Positions 1 to 7,089 of a DNA stretch of 13,957 nucleotides are shown here, piece after piece. Each line of letters opens with the position of its first letter. The stretch's first letter is position 1. The stretch spans positions 10,452 to 24,408 of the forward strand of contig PMNG01000115.1 in assembly GCA_003162615.1 (NCBI GenBank). The letters are read 5' to 3'. The notes beneath the pieces are model-generated. The model was not told the DNA's origin, searched no databases, and saw only the letters and a list, made by a program, of their open reading frames with translations. Source of the stretch: Methanothrix sp. Its GTDB lineage: Archaea > Halobacteriota > Methanosarcinia > Methanotrichales > Methanotrichaceae. Both the position numbers and the translations under genes were made by a program.

Positions 1-1479
1 CTGTCTGAGCTGTCCAGATCCATCAAGCTCGGTGAAGGCGAGGTGGTCTCTCAGGCCCTCAAGTCCGAGGCCAAGGCCGTCTCCTACTGGAAGGTCATGG
101 ACACCGACGGGACCCTTGTAGACGCGGACAAGTTCGACTTCACAGGGCACGAGAACCTGGGCAAGTTCGTCCACTACGAGATTGCGAAGAGCCGGGTCGT
201 GGACAAGGTCCCGCCCCATGTGGAGCTGATGAGGCGCTTAGAGCTTGTGGACTACGAGCCGGGCTCCGATCCGGGAAACATGCGGTTCTACCCAAAGGGC
301 AGGCTGATCAAATCCTTGCTGGAGAACTACGTCCTGGAAAGGGCATCGGACATGGGCGCTATGGAGGTAGAGACGCCCATCATGTACGACATGGACCATC
401 CGACCCTCAAAAAGTACCTAGATAGGTTCCCGGCCAGGCAGTACCAGATCGAGGCGGACAAGAAGAGGCTGTTCCTGCGTTTCGCCGCCTGCTTCGGCCA
501 GTTCCTCATGGGCCACGACATGACCATCTCCTACAAGTCAATGCCCCTGAAGATGTTCGAGATCACCAGGTACAGCTTCCGGCGCGAGCAGCGCGGCGAG
601 CTCGTGGGCATTCGCAGACTGCGGGCCTTCACCATGCCGGACATGCACACACTGACGAGGGATATGGGCTCTGCGGTAGAGGAGTTCAGGAAGCAGTACG
701 AGGCCAGCATATCCGTCCTCGAAGAGGTTGGCATCGACCTGAGCGATTACGAGGTTGCCATCAGGTTCACCAAGGACTTCTACGCTGAGAACAAGCCGTT
801 CATTGAAAGTCTGGTGGACATCGTCAAGAAGCCCGTCCTTATTGAGATGTGGGACGAGAGGTTCTTCTACTTCGTGTTGAAGTTCGAGTTCAACTTCGTG
901 GATAATCTGGACAAGGCCAGTGCCCTTTCCACGGTCCAGATCGATGTGGAGAACTCCGAGCGCTACGACATAAACTACGTTGACGAGAACGGCGAGAAGA
1001 AGAAGCCAATCTTGCTCCACTGTTCGCCTTCGGGAGCCATAGAGCGAGTGATGTACGCCCTGTTGGAGAAGGCAGCCCGTGAGGCTGAGTCCGGAAAGTT
1101 GCCTGTGCTCAAGACCTGGCTGTCGCCTACCCAGATCAGAGTGATACCAGTCGCTGAACGCCATCAGACCAGAGCTTTAGAGGTCGTAAAAAGCTTGGGA
1201 TTCCGCACGGACGTCGACGATAGGGACGAGACTGTGAGCAAGAAGATCAGAGATGCGGGCAGAGAGTGGATACCTTATGTGGTAGTCATCGGCGATGACG
1301 AGCTGGCATCAGGCAGCCTTACTGTTACAGTTCGCGCAGATTCCACACCAAAGTCACCTGCGAAGGCCAAGATGAGCATCGACGATCTCAGGAAACGGGT
1401 TGTGGCTGAAACTACGGGGAAGCCCTGGAGAAGATTGCCTCTGGCAGTCAAACTATCGGAGAGACCGAAGTTCATTTGA
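1..1479 (+). CDS. thrS: Threonyl-tRNA synthetase, archaeal type (5' truncated by window)
   Basis: Charges tRNA-Thr with threonine in the cytoplasm. The frame is open to base 1, so the 5' end lies outside; 492 codons are visible and about 130 N-terminal residues are missing, which is most of the archaeal N-terminal editing domain. The class II catalytic core is clear: motif 2 is the FRREQRGELVGIRRLRAFT stretch (about 574-633) and motif 3 follows HCSPSGAIERVMYALLE (from 1018). The three zinc ligands that select threonine are all present: Cys at 490-492 (FAACFG), His at 646-648 (MPDMHTL) and His at 1018-1020 (LLHCSP). The C-terminal anticodon-binding domain begins near WLSPTQIRVIPV (about 1120). 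The internal GTG at 43 is not the start, because conserved archaeal ThrRS sequence continues upstream of it. Codons are G/C-rich at third positions. Identification is near certain. Confidence 0.97.
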   Translation: MSELSRSIKLGEGEVVSQALKSEAKAVSYWKVMDTDGTLVDADKFDFTGHENLGKFVHYEIAKSRVVDKVPPHVELMRRLELVDYEPGSDPGNMRFYPKGRLIKSLLENYVLERASDMGAMEVETPIMYDMDHPTLKKYLDRFPARQYQIEADKKRLFLRFAACFGQFLMGHDMTISYKSMPLKMFEITRYSFRREQRGELVGIRRLRAFTMPDMHTLTRDMGSAVEEFRKQYEASISVLEEVGIDLSDYEVAIRFTKDFYAENKPFIESLVDIVKKPVLIEMWDERFFYFVLKFEFNFVDNLDKASALSTVQIDVENSERYDINYVDENGEKKKPILLHCSPSGAIERVMYALLEKAAREAESGKLPVLKTWLSPTQIRVIPVAERHQTRALEVVKSLGFRTDVDDRDETVSKKIRDAGREWIPYVVVIGDDELASGSLTVTVRADSTPKSPAKAKMSIDDLRKRVVAETTGKPWRRLPLAVKLSERPKFI

Positions 1480-1498
1480 GGCACCATCGAGTGCCTTA
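1477..1498 (+). terminator. Hairpin over the thrS stop codon, possible terminator
   Basis: AGGCAC (1479-1484) pairs perfectly with GTGCCT (1491-1496) around a 6-nt loop, and the stem extends by one G-T and one T-A pair to 1477/1498. A pyrimidine-rich stretch (CTTTCCTTTT) follows at about 1518-1527. Archaeal termination depends mainly on T-runs, so the hairpin may instead protect the 3' end. Termination is inferred. Confidence 0.4.
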
Positions 1499-1523
1499 GG
1501 CCTCCTTCAGTCCCAATCTTTCC

Positions 1524-1547
1524 TTTTCGGACATATTTTCGGACAAT
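1524..1547. repeat. 12-nt tandem direct repeat (two copies)
   Basis: TTTTCGGACA occurs at 1524-1533 and again at 1536-1545, giving two 12-nt units that differ only in their last two bases (TA, AT). It lies in the noncoding spacer after thrS, about 115 nt before the micro-ORF. It could be a protein-binding site or simple slippage; no function is shown. Confidence 0.6.
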
Positions 1548-1659
1548 TAGTTCTATCTCCTTTTCATCCATTTTAGCTTCATCAACAAGGACGGTCTGTC
1601 AAGAAAAAATTAGCGTAACTATTATTAATTATGAATTGTATGTTGTATTTGGAGGTGAT

Positions 1660-1773
1660 ATGATGTCCCCATTTGAGAGCCAACTTATCGCCGTAGTCAT
1701 CTTCGGATTGATAGTGTCAACACTGCCACGAATCATAAACAAATGGGCCGACAGTCGGAGCCAGCCGAGATGA
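1660..1773 (+). CDS. Predicted 37-aa single-pass membrane micro-protein
   Basis: Small ORF beginning with two ATG codons (1660 and 1663) and ending at TGA 1771-1773. A near-perfect ribosome binding site, GGAGGTGAT, spans 1651-1659; it abuts ATG 1660, so ATG 1663 (36 aa) may be the better spaced start. The product begins MSPFESQ, then has a hydrophobic run of about 17 residues (LIAVVIFGLIVSTLP), then a basic tail with RIINKW and SRSQPR. This pattern predicts one membrane helix. An AT-rich element (about 1618-1632, TATTATTAATTAT) stands where an archaeal TATA box would, and a T-run follows the stop. I recognise no family. The ribosome binding site, promoter-like sequence and terminator together argue that it is translated. 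It lies 218 nt upstream of the kinase in the same direction. Confidence 0.6.
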   Translation: MMSPFESQLIAVVIFGLIVSTLPRIINKWADSRSQPR

Positions 1774-1774
1774 G

Positions 1775-1785
1775 TATATTTTTTT
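1775..1785 (+). terminator. T-run terminator after the micro-ORF
   Basis: Seven consecutive T residues at 1779-1785 begin five bases after the micro-ORF stop, within TATATTTTTTT. Oligo-T on the coding strand is the usual intrinsic termination signal in euryarchaea. It suggests the micro-ORF is a separate short transcript and not a leader of the kinase mRNA. Confidence 0.5.
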
Positions 1786-1991
1786 AGGATTCCAATTTAC
1801 CCTGAATAGTAGGTTTCATCGAGCACTTTTTCCGGATTTCCAGCTCTCATGCTAGGATTAGATGTTTATTCGCATCTCAATTCCTTCTCTCCTCAAAGTT
1901 GAGGCATTCCATTTCTGAATCAAGGAGTAGGTCTTAGATTAGATAATTATGAATAGAGAATGAGATTATTGGGTATTGAGGTTTGTGGCAA
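1786..1991 (+). promoter_or_regulatory. Upstream region of the histidine kinase, with a palindrome
   Basis: No gene seen in this 206-nt AT-rich stretch. A perfect inverted repeat, CCTCAA-AG-TTGAGG, spans 1891-1904. A TATA-like AGATAATTATGAA (about 1940-1952) would place transcription start near 1970. The kinase ribosome binding site is GAGGT at 1979-1983. A further TTGAGG half-site at 1976-1981 overlaps it. The palindrome has only a 2-nt spacer, which fits an operator better than a hairpin. Regulation is inferred. Confidence 0.4.
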
Positions 1992-4900
1992 ATGAGCGCT
2001 CATATCAGCAAAAGTCGAATCTCCTTCAGGAGCGCTTTAATGCTCGCCACCTTTAGCATTCTCTGCTATCTGGCATTGATAGTCTTGTTAAGAACCAACC
2101 AAGTCCTTGGCACAATTGTACCTAGTATACTTGTCCCAGTGTTCAACGGGCTAGCTGCTTTGAGTTTGCTGTATGCAGCAAGGCGCTCTGAGATTTATGG
2201 GAGGCGCGTGCGCCTTGCCTGGACATTCCTCGGTTTAGCGCAGCTCGCCTTTACATTAGGCGATGTAATCTGGGAAGTCATTAAATTGGGCCTTCATCAG
2301 GGCCCGTTTTTATCAGTTGCCAATGTGCCTTATCTGATATACTATCCTATTTTTGCGACGGGAATTCTCCTCTTGCCTGCGGCCTCTCTCAACCATTGGG
2401 AGCGACGAAAGTTATTCCTCGACATGGGAATAATAATGGTCTCAGCAGCCTTGATATTCTGGGTTTTCTTGCTCGAACCTGCCTTCGAAGCAAACCGAGA
2501 AGATATGTTAACTTTGGCGCTCACCTTGGCTTATCCTGTAATGGATTTCGTTTTGCTATTTGCCCTGATGGATTTGCTGTTCAGGCGAATTAGCTCGGTA
2601 AGCAGGGAAGCTTTATTGCTGCTATCTTCTGGCGTAGCTGTGCTGATTTTAACCGATTCAGTTTACATGGGTCAGATTTTGCAGGGACTATTCCCAGGGG
2701 GCGGATTGGAGATTATAGGATGGCCCATAAACTACGCCCTGATTGCACTCGCCGGGATCCACCAAGCTGAGTCTAGGGACCAGCCGAGGGCTCCTCATGA
2801 ATCTGAACTACGGGTAGAACATTTCAACTGGCTCACCTATCTCCCATATCTTTGTGTCGCTGCAGCATACCTTGTCCTCGTCCTAGGCCACTACCAGCCG
2901 TTTGCTACGCCTTTCTCTGTATTGGCATGGGGAGTAGGCAGCATCATCGGACTTGTGATCGTACGTCAGGCCATAGGCTTGAAAGAAAATACCAATCTGT
3001 ACGCTACTGCCCAACTTGAAATAGATGAACGAAGACGAGTGGAGCAAGAGCTTAGTGCGACCAAACACAACCTAGAAGTAAGGGTCCTGGAGAGGACTGC
3101 CGCATTGGGATCAGCCCGGGATCAGCTATCTGGAATTATAGATTTCTTGCCCGATGCTACTTTTGTCATAGACAGCGAAAAGAAAGTGATCGCCTGGAAT
3201 AGAGCGATGGAAGAGATGACCGGCCTAGCTAAAGATGACATTATAGGCCGGGGAAATTATGCGTACAGCGCTCCATTCTACGGAGAAACCAGACCCATGC
3301 TCATCGACCTCGTTGACAAAGACGATGAGCAGATTTCGCCAGAATATACGCACATTGAGAGAAAAGAAGCAGCAATCTACGCAGAAGCGTACGTACCATC
3401 CTTGTTCAAGGGAAAAGGGGCATATGTTTGGGCCACAGCATCACTTCTCTACGATAGCAATGGCGAGTTGATAGGTTCTATCGAGTCTGTACGTGATATC
3501 ACTGAGCGTAAGCTAGCAGAAGAGGCTCTACAAGAGAGCGAGCGATCTTATCGTCTGCTGGCAGAAAATGTGACAGACGTAATCTGGGCTATGGATCTGA
3601 ACATGAAGTTCATATACGTCAGCCCTTCCAATGCTCGTATGACGGGCTTTAGCGTTGAGGAATCAATGGCCATGACGCTGGATGAGACACTTACTCCCAG
3701 CTCTCTAGATAGGGTCAAGCGAGTCCTTGCGGAGGAATTGGAGATAGAAAAAAAACCGCAAAAAGATCTGTCCAGGTCGAGAACGATTGAGGTAGAAGAA
3801 TACTGCAAGGATGGGTATACAATCTGGGAAGAGATCAAAACAACTTTCCTACGTGACATAGAAGGCAAACCAATAGGAATTCAAGGTGTTTCCCGGGACA
3901 TCACTGAGCGCAAGAAAGCTGAGGAAGCGCTGCGAGAGTCTAGGGATTATCTGGACAAGATTATCAATTCAATTGGCGATCCGATATTCGTGCTCGATAG
4001 ACAACACCGATATGTTCTGGTAAATGAAGCTTTGTGTGCACTGATGAATAGTGCTCGTGAAGAATTAATTGGGAAGTCACCTTACGATTTCTTCCCCAAA
4101 GAGCAAGTAGACACATTCTGGGAAAAGGACGAGCTTGTATTGCGAACTGGAAAAGAGAATGTTAACGAAGAGCAAATCACCGATGCTGATGGAAACGTTC
4201 GCACGATAATAACCAAAAAGACACTGTACACGGACAAAGCGGGCGAGAAGTTCATAGTGGGAGTAGTGAGAGATATAACCGACCGCATGCGTACAGAAAA
4301 TGAACTCCAAAAAAAAGAGTATCTGCTTGCCGGAGTATCAATTGCAACAAACATTCTTTTAACTGAGACTGACATAAGATCAGCAACCGTCCAGACGCTG
4401 GAGCTTTTAGGCGCAGCTTCTAACCTGGACAGGGTTTATATCTTCAAGGTTGTCGGCTCTGAAACGAACAAACACCTTGCCTGCATGTATCTTGAATGGA
4501 CAAGAACCGCCGCACTCCAAGGAGAGAATTCCGATTCACAGAATAGATCCTATCTATCCATACCACGCTGGTATGATATGCTTTCTGCTGGACACCCGAT
4601 CAAAGGCCTGGTCAAAGAGTTTCCAGAGTCGGAGAAGGCGATATTGGAGTCTCAGAATGTCAAATCAATCTTAGCTATTCCCATTATGATAAAAGGAAAA
4701 TTCTGGGGATTCATCGGGTTTGACGATTGCCACTCCGAGCGCATATGGACTGGCACCGATGTAGCTATCCTTCAGGCTGCATCTGCATCAATTGGCGGTG
4801 CTATCGCGCGGAGCCAGACGGAGGATGAACTCAAGAAAGCCAAAGAAGCTGCAGAATCTGCAGATAAAGCTAAATCTGAATTCCTGGCAAACATGAGTCA

Positions 4901-5996
4901 TGAGATACGAACTCCAATGAATGCCGTTATAGGTTTGACCGGCCTTCTTCTGAGAACAGACCTAACCCCAGAGCAGTGCGATTTCGTGGAAACTATTAGA
5001 AGTAGCGGTGATTCCCTACTATCGCTCATCAACGATATACTGGACTTTTCGAAGATCGATAGTGGTAAGATGGATTTGGAATCTCAACCCATGGATCTAA
5101 GGAGTTGCATTGAAAGTTCTATAGATCTTGTTGCTACAAAGGCCTCTGAAAAAGGCGTAACTTTGGCCTACATCATCGAAAAGAACACTCCTGAAACAGT
5201 AACAGGTGACCCAACAAGACTACGGCAGATCTTGACTAATTTGCTGAGCAACGCAGTCAAGTTTACAGATAAGGGTGATATAGAGGTTTCTGTTTCAAAC
5301 AAGAAACTCGAAAGTGCGAATCATGAGATCCACTTTGCAGTAAAGGATACGGGAATTGGAATCTCCGAGGATGAGATTAATCGCTTGTTCCAGCCGTTCA
5401 CTCAGCTAGATTCATCTACGTCGCGCAGGTACGGTGGCACCGGCCTTGGCCTGGCCATAAGCAAGAGGCTTGTGAAGATGATGGGGGGAAAAATTTGGGC
5501 AGAGAGCCAGCTTGGCTTTGGTTCAACCTTCCACTTTACGATATTGGCTGGGACAGCGATCAACGAGCCAGCCAGAAGAAGAGAACTGGCACATAGACTT
5601 GTGCCAGAGAGCAGTCGCGCATCCCTTAACCGTGCTCTTCGCATACTGCTAGCCGAAGACAACATAGTCAATCAGAAGGTAATGCTGAGGATGCTCAATA
5701 AACTTGGCTACCTCCCGGACGTAGCAGCCAATGGGCTGGAGGTCTTGCAGGCCATAGAACGCCAGCCTTACGATATAGTCCTCATGGACGTCCAGATGCC
5801 TGAGATGGATGGCTTAGAAGCGGCAAAAAAGATCCGTGAGAAATGGCCTGAAAGTGAGAGGCCAAAGATCATAGCAATCACTGCCTATGCTCTCCACGGC
5901 GATCGGGAGAAGTGCCTTGCAGCAGGCATGGATGATTACATTAGCAAGCCCGTGAAATTGGAAGAGTTGCAGGCAATACTGGGATCTTACAGTTAG
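1992..5996 (+). CDS. Membrane hybrid histidine kinase: 10 TM, PAS x3, GAF, HisKA, HATPase, receiver
   Basis: A 1334-aa sensor kinase that would autophosphorylate on His and pass the phosphate to its own receiver. Residues about 7-330 hold roughly ten hydrophobic segments. A charged coiled-coil linker follows (331-376). Then come PAS1 (about 377-505), PAS2 (517-640), PAS3 (652-765), each closing with a DITER or DITDR PAC-type signature, and GAF (777-940). HisKA has NMSHEIRTP with phosphoacceptor His970 (4899-4901). The HATPase domain has NLLSNAVKF, DTGIGIS and GGTGLGLAIS. The receiver (about 1215-1333) has phosphoacceptor Asp1266 in LMDVQMP (5787-5789). There is no Hpt or output domain. ATG 1992 is preferred because GAGGT lies 8 nt upstream; an in-frame TTG at 1983 overlaps that site. 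Codons are more A/T-rich than in thrS or hel308, consistent with accessory or transferred DNA. The ligand is unknown and no partner regulator is in the window. Confidence 0.93.
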   Translation: MSAHISKSRISFRSALMLATFSILCYLALIVLLRTNQVLGTIVPSILVPVFNGLAALSLLYAARRSEIYGRRVRLAWTFLGLAQLAFTLGDVIWEVIKLGLHQGPFLSVANVPYLIYYPIFATGILLLPAASLNHWERRKLFLDMGIIMVSAALIFWVFLLEPAFEANREDMLTLALTLAYPVMDFVLLFALMDLLFRRISSVSREALLLLSSGVAVLILTDSVYMGQILQGLFPGGGLEIIGWPINYALIALAGIHQAESRDQPRAPHESELRVEHFNWLTYLPYLCVAAAYLVLVLGHYQPFATPFSVLAWGVGSIIGLVIVRQAIGLKENTNLYATAQLEIDERRRVEQELSATKHNLEVRVLERTAALGSARDQLSGIIDFLPDATFVIDSEKKVIAWNRAMEEMTGLAKDDIIGRGNYAYSAPFYGETRPMLIDLVDKDDEQISPEYTHIERKEAAIYAEAYVPSLFKGKGAYVWATASLLYDSNGELIGSIESVRDITERKLAEEALQESERSYRLLAENVTDVIWAMDLNMKFIYVSPSNARMTGFSVEESMAMTLDETLTPSSLDRVKRVLAEELEIEKKPQKDLSRSRTIEVEEYCKDGYTIWEEIKTTFLRDIEGKPIGIQGVSRDITERKKAEEALRESRDYLDKIINSIGDPIFVLDRQHRYVLVNEALCALMNSAREELIGKSPYDFFPKEQVDTFWEKDELVLRTGKENVNEEQITDADGNVRTIITKKTLYTDKAGEKFIVGVVRDITDRMRTENELQKKEYLLAGVSIATNILLTETDIRSATVQTLELLGAASNLDRVYIFKVVGSETNKHLACMYLEWTRTAALQGENSDSQNRSYLSIPRWYDMLSAGHPIKGLVKEFPESEKAILESQNVKSILAIPIMIKGKFWGFIGFDDCHSERIWTGTDVAILQAASASIGGAIARSQTEDELKKAKEAAESADKAKSEFLANMSHEIRTPMNAVIGLTGLLLRTDLTPEQCDFVETIRSSGDSLLSLINDILDFSKIDSGKMDLESQPMDLRSCIESSIDLVATKASEKGVTLAYIIEKNTPETVTGDPTRLRQILTNLLSNAVKFTDKGDIEVSVSNKKLESANHEIHFAVKDTGIGISEDEINRLFQPFTQLDSSTSRRYGGTGLGLAISKRLVKMMGGKIWAESQLGFGSTFHFTILAGTAINEPARRRELAHRLVPESSRASLNRALRILLAEDNIVNQKVMLRMLNKLGYLPDVAANGLEVLQAIERQPYDIVLMDVQMPEMDGLEAAKKIREKWPESERPKIIAITAYALHGDREKCLAAGMDDYISKPVKLEELQAILGSYS

Positions 5997-6009
5997 CTTT
6001 AGGCTACAA

Positions 6010-6247
6010 TTAATATCTTCGTATCTGAACGATCATCTTTGTGATCTCCATAATGTGTTCGGCTAGATCTGACTTTTCAATGGCAATTCTATTATCCCCT
6101 TTGAAAATCCTTTTGCGCTATTTGTTGACCACTATGTCGTCGTGTCCCGGCACAACCCGGAGAACGATTGTATCCCCTTGGTATAGCTGTTTTGTGAGAT
6201 AGCAGATCCAGATCTCACCCGCGTACAACCACCCTTATCTTGAACAT
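6010..6247 (-). pseudogene. Decayed small gene: one frameshift plus in-frame TAG
   Basis: Read on the minus strand, ATG at 6247-6245 opens a frame giving MFKIRVVVRG that stops at TGA 6217-6215. Dropping one G from the GGG at 6220-6218 joins it to a second frame: EIWICYLTKQLYQGDTIVLR, then VVPGHDDIVVNK. That frame meets TAG at 6120-6118, yet continues past it as RKRIFKGDNRIAIEKSDLAE and HIMEITKMIVQIRRY to TAA at 6012-6010. Restored, it is 79 codons, with a beta-rich first half and a helical, charged C-terminus. It lies 39 nt after the stop of the 150-aa ORF on the same strand, so it was probably the third gene of that cluster. Family unknown. Two lesions make a pseudogene likelier than recoding; sequencing or assembly error is possible for either one. 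Its end is 13 nt from the convergent kinase stop. Confidence 0.55.
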
Positions 6248-6286
6248 CGTTCTTGAGGTCGTGAATCTGTTTTCCTAATTTGGTCT

Positions 6287-6739
6287 TTAGATTTTCCCCA
6301 TCATTACCTTGCCGAAGAAGCCGTTCACCACAGCCCCATCAGGATCCGCCAGAACCTCCAGGCCGTGAAACTCCTCTGAGCCACACAATACGTCCTGCTC
6401 AGGGTGGGTTCCCGGCTGAATCTCGCAGCTCATTTTGGTCCTCTTTCCGATGGAGACAACCGACTTAAGCCTGGGTGAGGCAGGATGGCCTTTGGGGAGC
6501 ACTATCAAAGGAGAGTTCAACTCCCTTATCTGATAAACGGTACACCTGAGCCCTCGCATGATCTTTTCTCCAGTTCCGAAGGCCGAAGCAACTATGAGGT
6601 CCTGGGGTTCTGTGAACAGCACTACCTCTTCAACATCAGTGTCGAGATAAAAAAAGTTACCAAGGGTCTTAGCCAAAGCTACAGTCCCGGTTTGACCGAG
6701 AAGATAGGCTATTTCGTCGTCTTTAAGCTGAACACGCAT
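6287..6739 (-). CDS. Conserved-looking hypothetical protein, 150 aa
   Basis: Function not recognised. The product is soluble, with no signal peptide or membrane helix. The N-terminal half alternates short hydrophobic strands and helices (for example FFYLDTDVEEVVLF, residues 29-42). The C-terminal half is denser in Gly, Pro, His and Cys, including LPKGHPASPRLKSVVSIGKR (81-100), CEIQPGTHPEQDVLCG (105-120) and the tail around VVNGFFGK (137-144). His85, Cys105, His112, Cys119 and His125 could bind a metal or serve catalysis, but no known motif is matched. Start ATG at 6739-6737 lies three bases after the zinc-ribbon stop and has no clear ribosome binding site, so translation is probably coupled to that gene. 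Third-position base use looks coding. Two downstream frames on the same strand appear to be a broken third gene. Confidence 0.75.
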   Translation of the reverse strand: MRVQLKDDEIAYLLGQTGTVALAKTLGNFFYLDTDVEEVVLFTEPQDLIVASAFGTGEKIMRGLRCTVYQIRELNSPLIVLPKGHPASPRLKSVVSIGKRTKMSCEIQPGTHPEQDVLCGSEEFHGLEVLADPDGAVVNGFFGKVMMGKI

Positions 6740-6742
6740 GAT

Positions 6743-6895
6743 TTAAACTGACTTTACATTTCGGGATTTGCAGGAAGGACACACAACTTTCCTTCCCATG
6801 GCCTTGAACTTGTTCTTGCAGTCAAGGCATTCGAAATCTTTCGCGGCCAATGATTCTATATTTCCGATATCAGGCCCACCACCGACTGTGCACAT
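6743..6895 (-). CDS. Small zinc-ribbon protein, 50 aa
   Basis: Two CxxC knuckles, Cys23/Cys26 (ECLDCKNKF) and Cys39/Cys42 (VCPSCKSRN), 12 residues apart, form a zinc ribbon. Such small archaeal proteins bind nucleic acid or act as metal or protein-interaction modules. The N-terminus is MCTVGGG, so removal of Met would expose a Cys followed by a Gly-rich stretch. The start at 6895-6893 is chosen because AGAGGTG lies 6-12 nt upstream and the TATA element at 6932-6941 would start transcription near 6910. The same frame is open to 6994, but that extension would begin upstream of the promoter and is unlike protein. The 150-aa gene follows after three bases, so the two are almost certainly one operon. 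Exact role unknown. Confidence 0.8.
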   Translation of the reverse strand: MCTVGGGPDIGNIESLAAKDFECLDCKNKFKAMGRKVVCPSCKSRNVKSV

Positions 6896-6931
6896 TGCGC
6901 CTTCACCTCTTTCCTTTGTATGGTTCGTATG

Positions 6932-6941
6932 AATATTTAAA
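6932..6941 (-). promoter_or_regulatory. TATA element for the zinc-ribbon operon
   Basis: Minus-strand TTTAAATATT centred near 6936 matches the archaeal TATA consensus. Counting about 26 bases downstream puts transcription start near 6910, about 15 nt before the ATG at 6895 and just upstream of the AGAGGTG ribosome binding site. The spacing is what euryarchaeal promoters show. Confidence 0.65.
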
Positions 6942-7067
6942 TTAGGCGGGCCTGGTCCGAATGTCCAGAGGCCCAAAGGCAACAGTTTTAGCATCCCACG
7001 GTCTTTTGCCCGCTGTACCGAGACCCAATGGTGGAGTCCATCGATGCATCAAACTGCCGATTAACGA

Positions 7068-7089
7068 AGCAGCTCGGGTTTAAGCTGCT
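7068..7089 (-). terminator. Hairpin after the UPF0200-type gene
   Basis: AGCAGCT (minus strand, 7089-7083) pairs perfectly with AGCTGCT (7074-7068) across an 8-nt loop, overlapping the TAG stop at 7090-7088. No T-run follows on the minus strand, so it may be an mRNA-end structure and not a true terminator. The rest of 6896-7067 holds only the promoter of the next gene. Confidence 0.4.

Noticed and set aside
538..1164. 208-aa minus-strand ORF inside thrS
   Set aside because: Antisense shadow of a certain gene; it exists because thrS is G/C-rich at third positions, and its sequence has no recognisable domain.
1275..1571. Minus-strand ORF starting MDEKEIELIVRKYV, overlapping the thrS 3' end
   Set aside because: Most of it is antisense to the conserved thrS C-terminus, its charged N-terminus partly reflects the 12-nt repeat, and no ribosome binding site or family match is seen.
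6118..6120. In-frame TAG read as pyrrolysine in the small broken gene
   Set aside because: TAG ends five of the nine complete genes of 50 aa or more here (kinase, UPF0200-type, coiled-coil, hel308, aminotransferase), so it works as an ordinary stop; a frameshift in the same gene also points to decay.
6896..6994. Longer N-terminus for the zinc-ribbon protein
   Set aside because: It would begin upstream of the TATA box and transcription start, and reads as non-conserved Pro/His-rich sequence, whereas ATG 6895 has a good ribosome binding site.
7043..7050. GATGCATC palindrome in the spacer before the zinc-ribbon promoter
   Set aside because: Eight bases only, about 100 nt upstream of the TATA element, with no second copy or nearby supporting signal.
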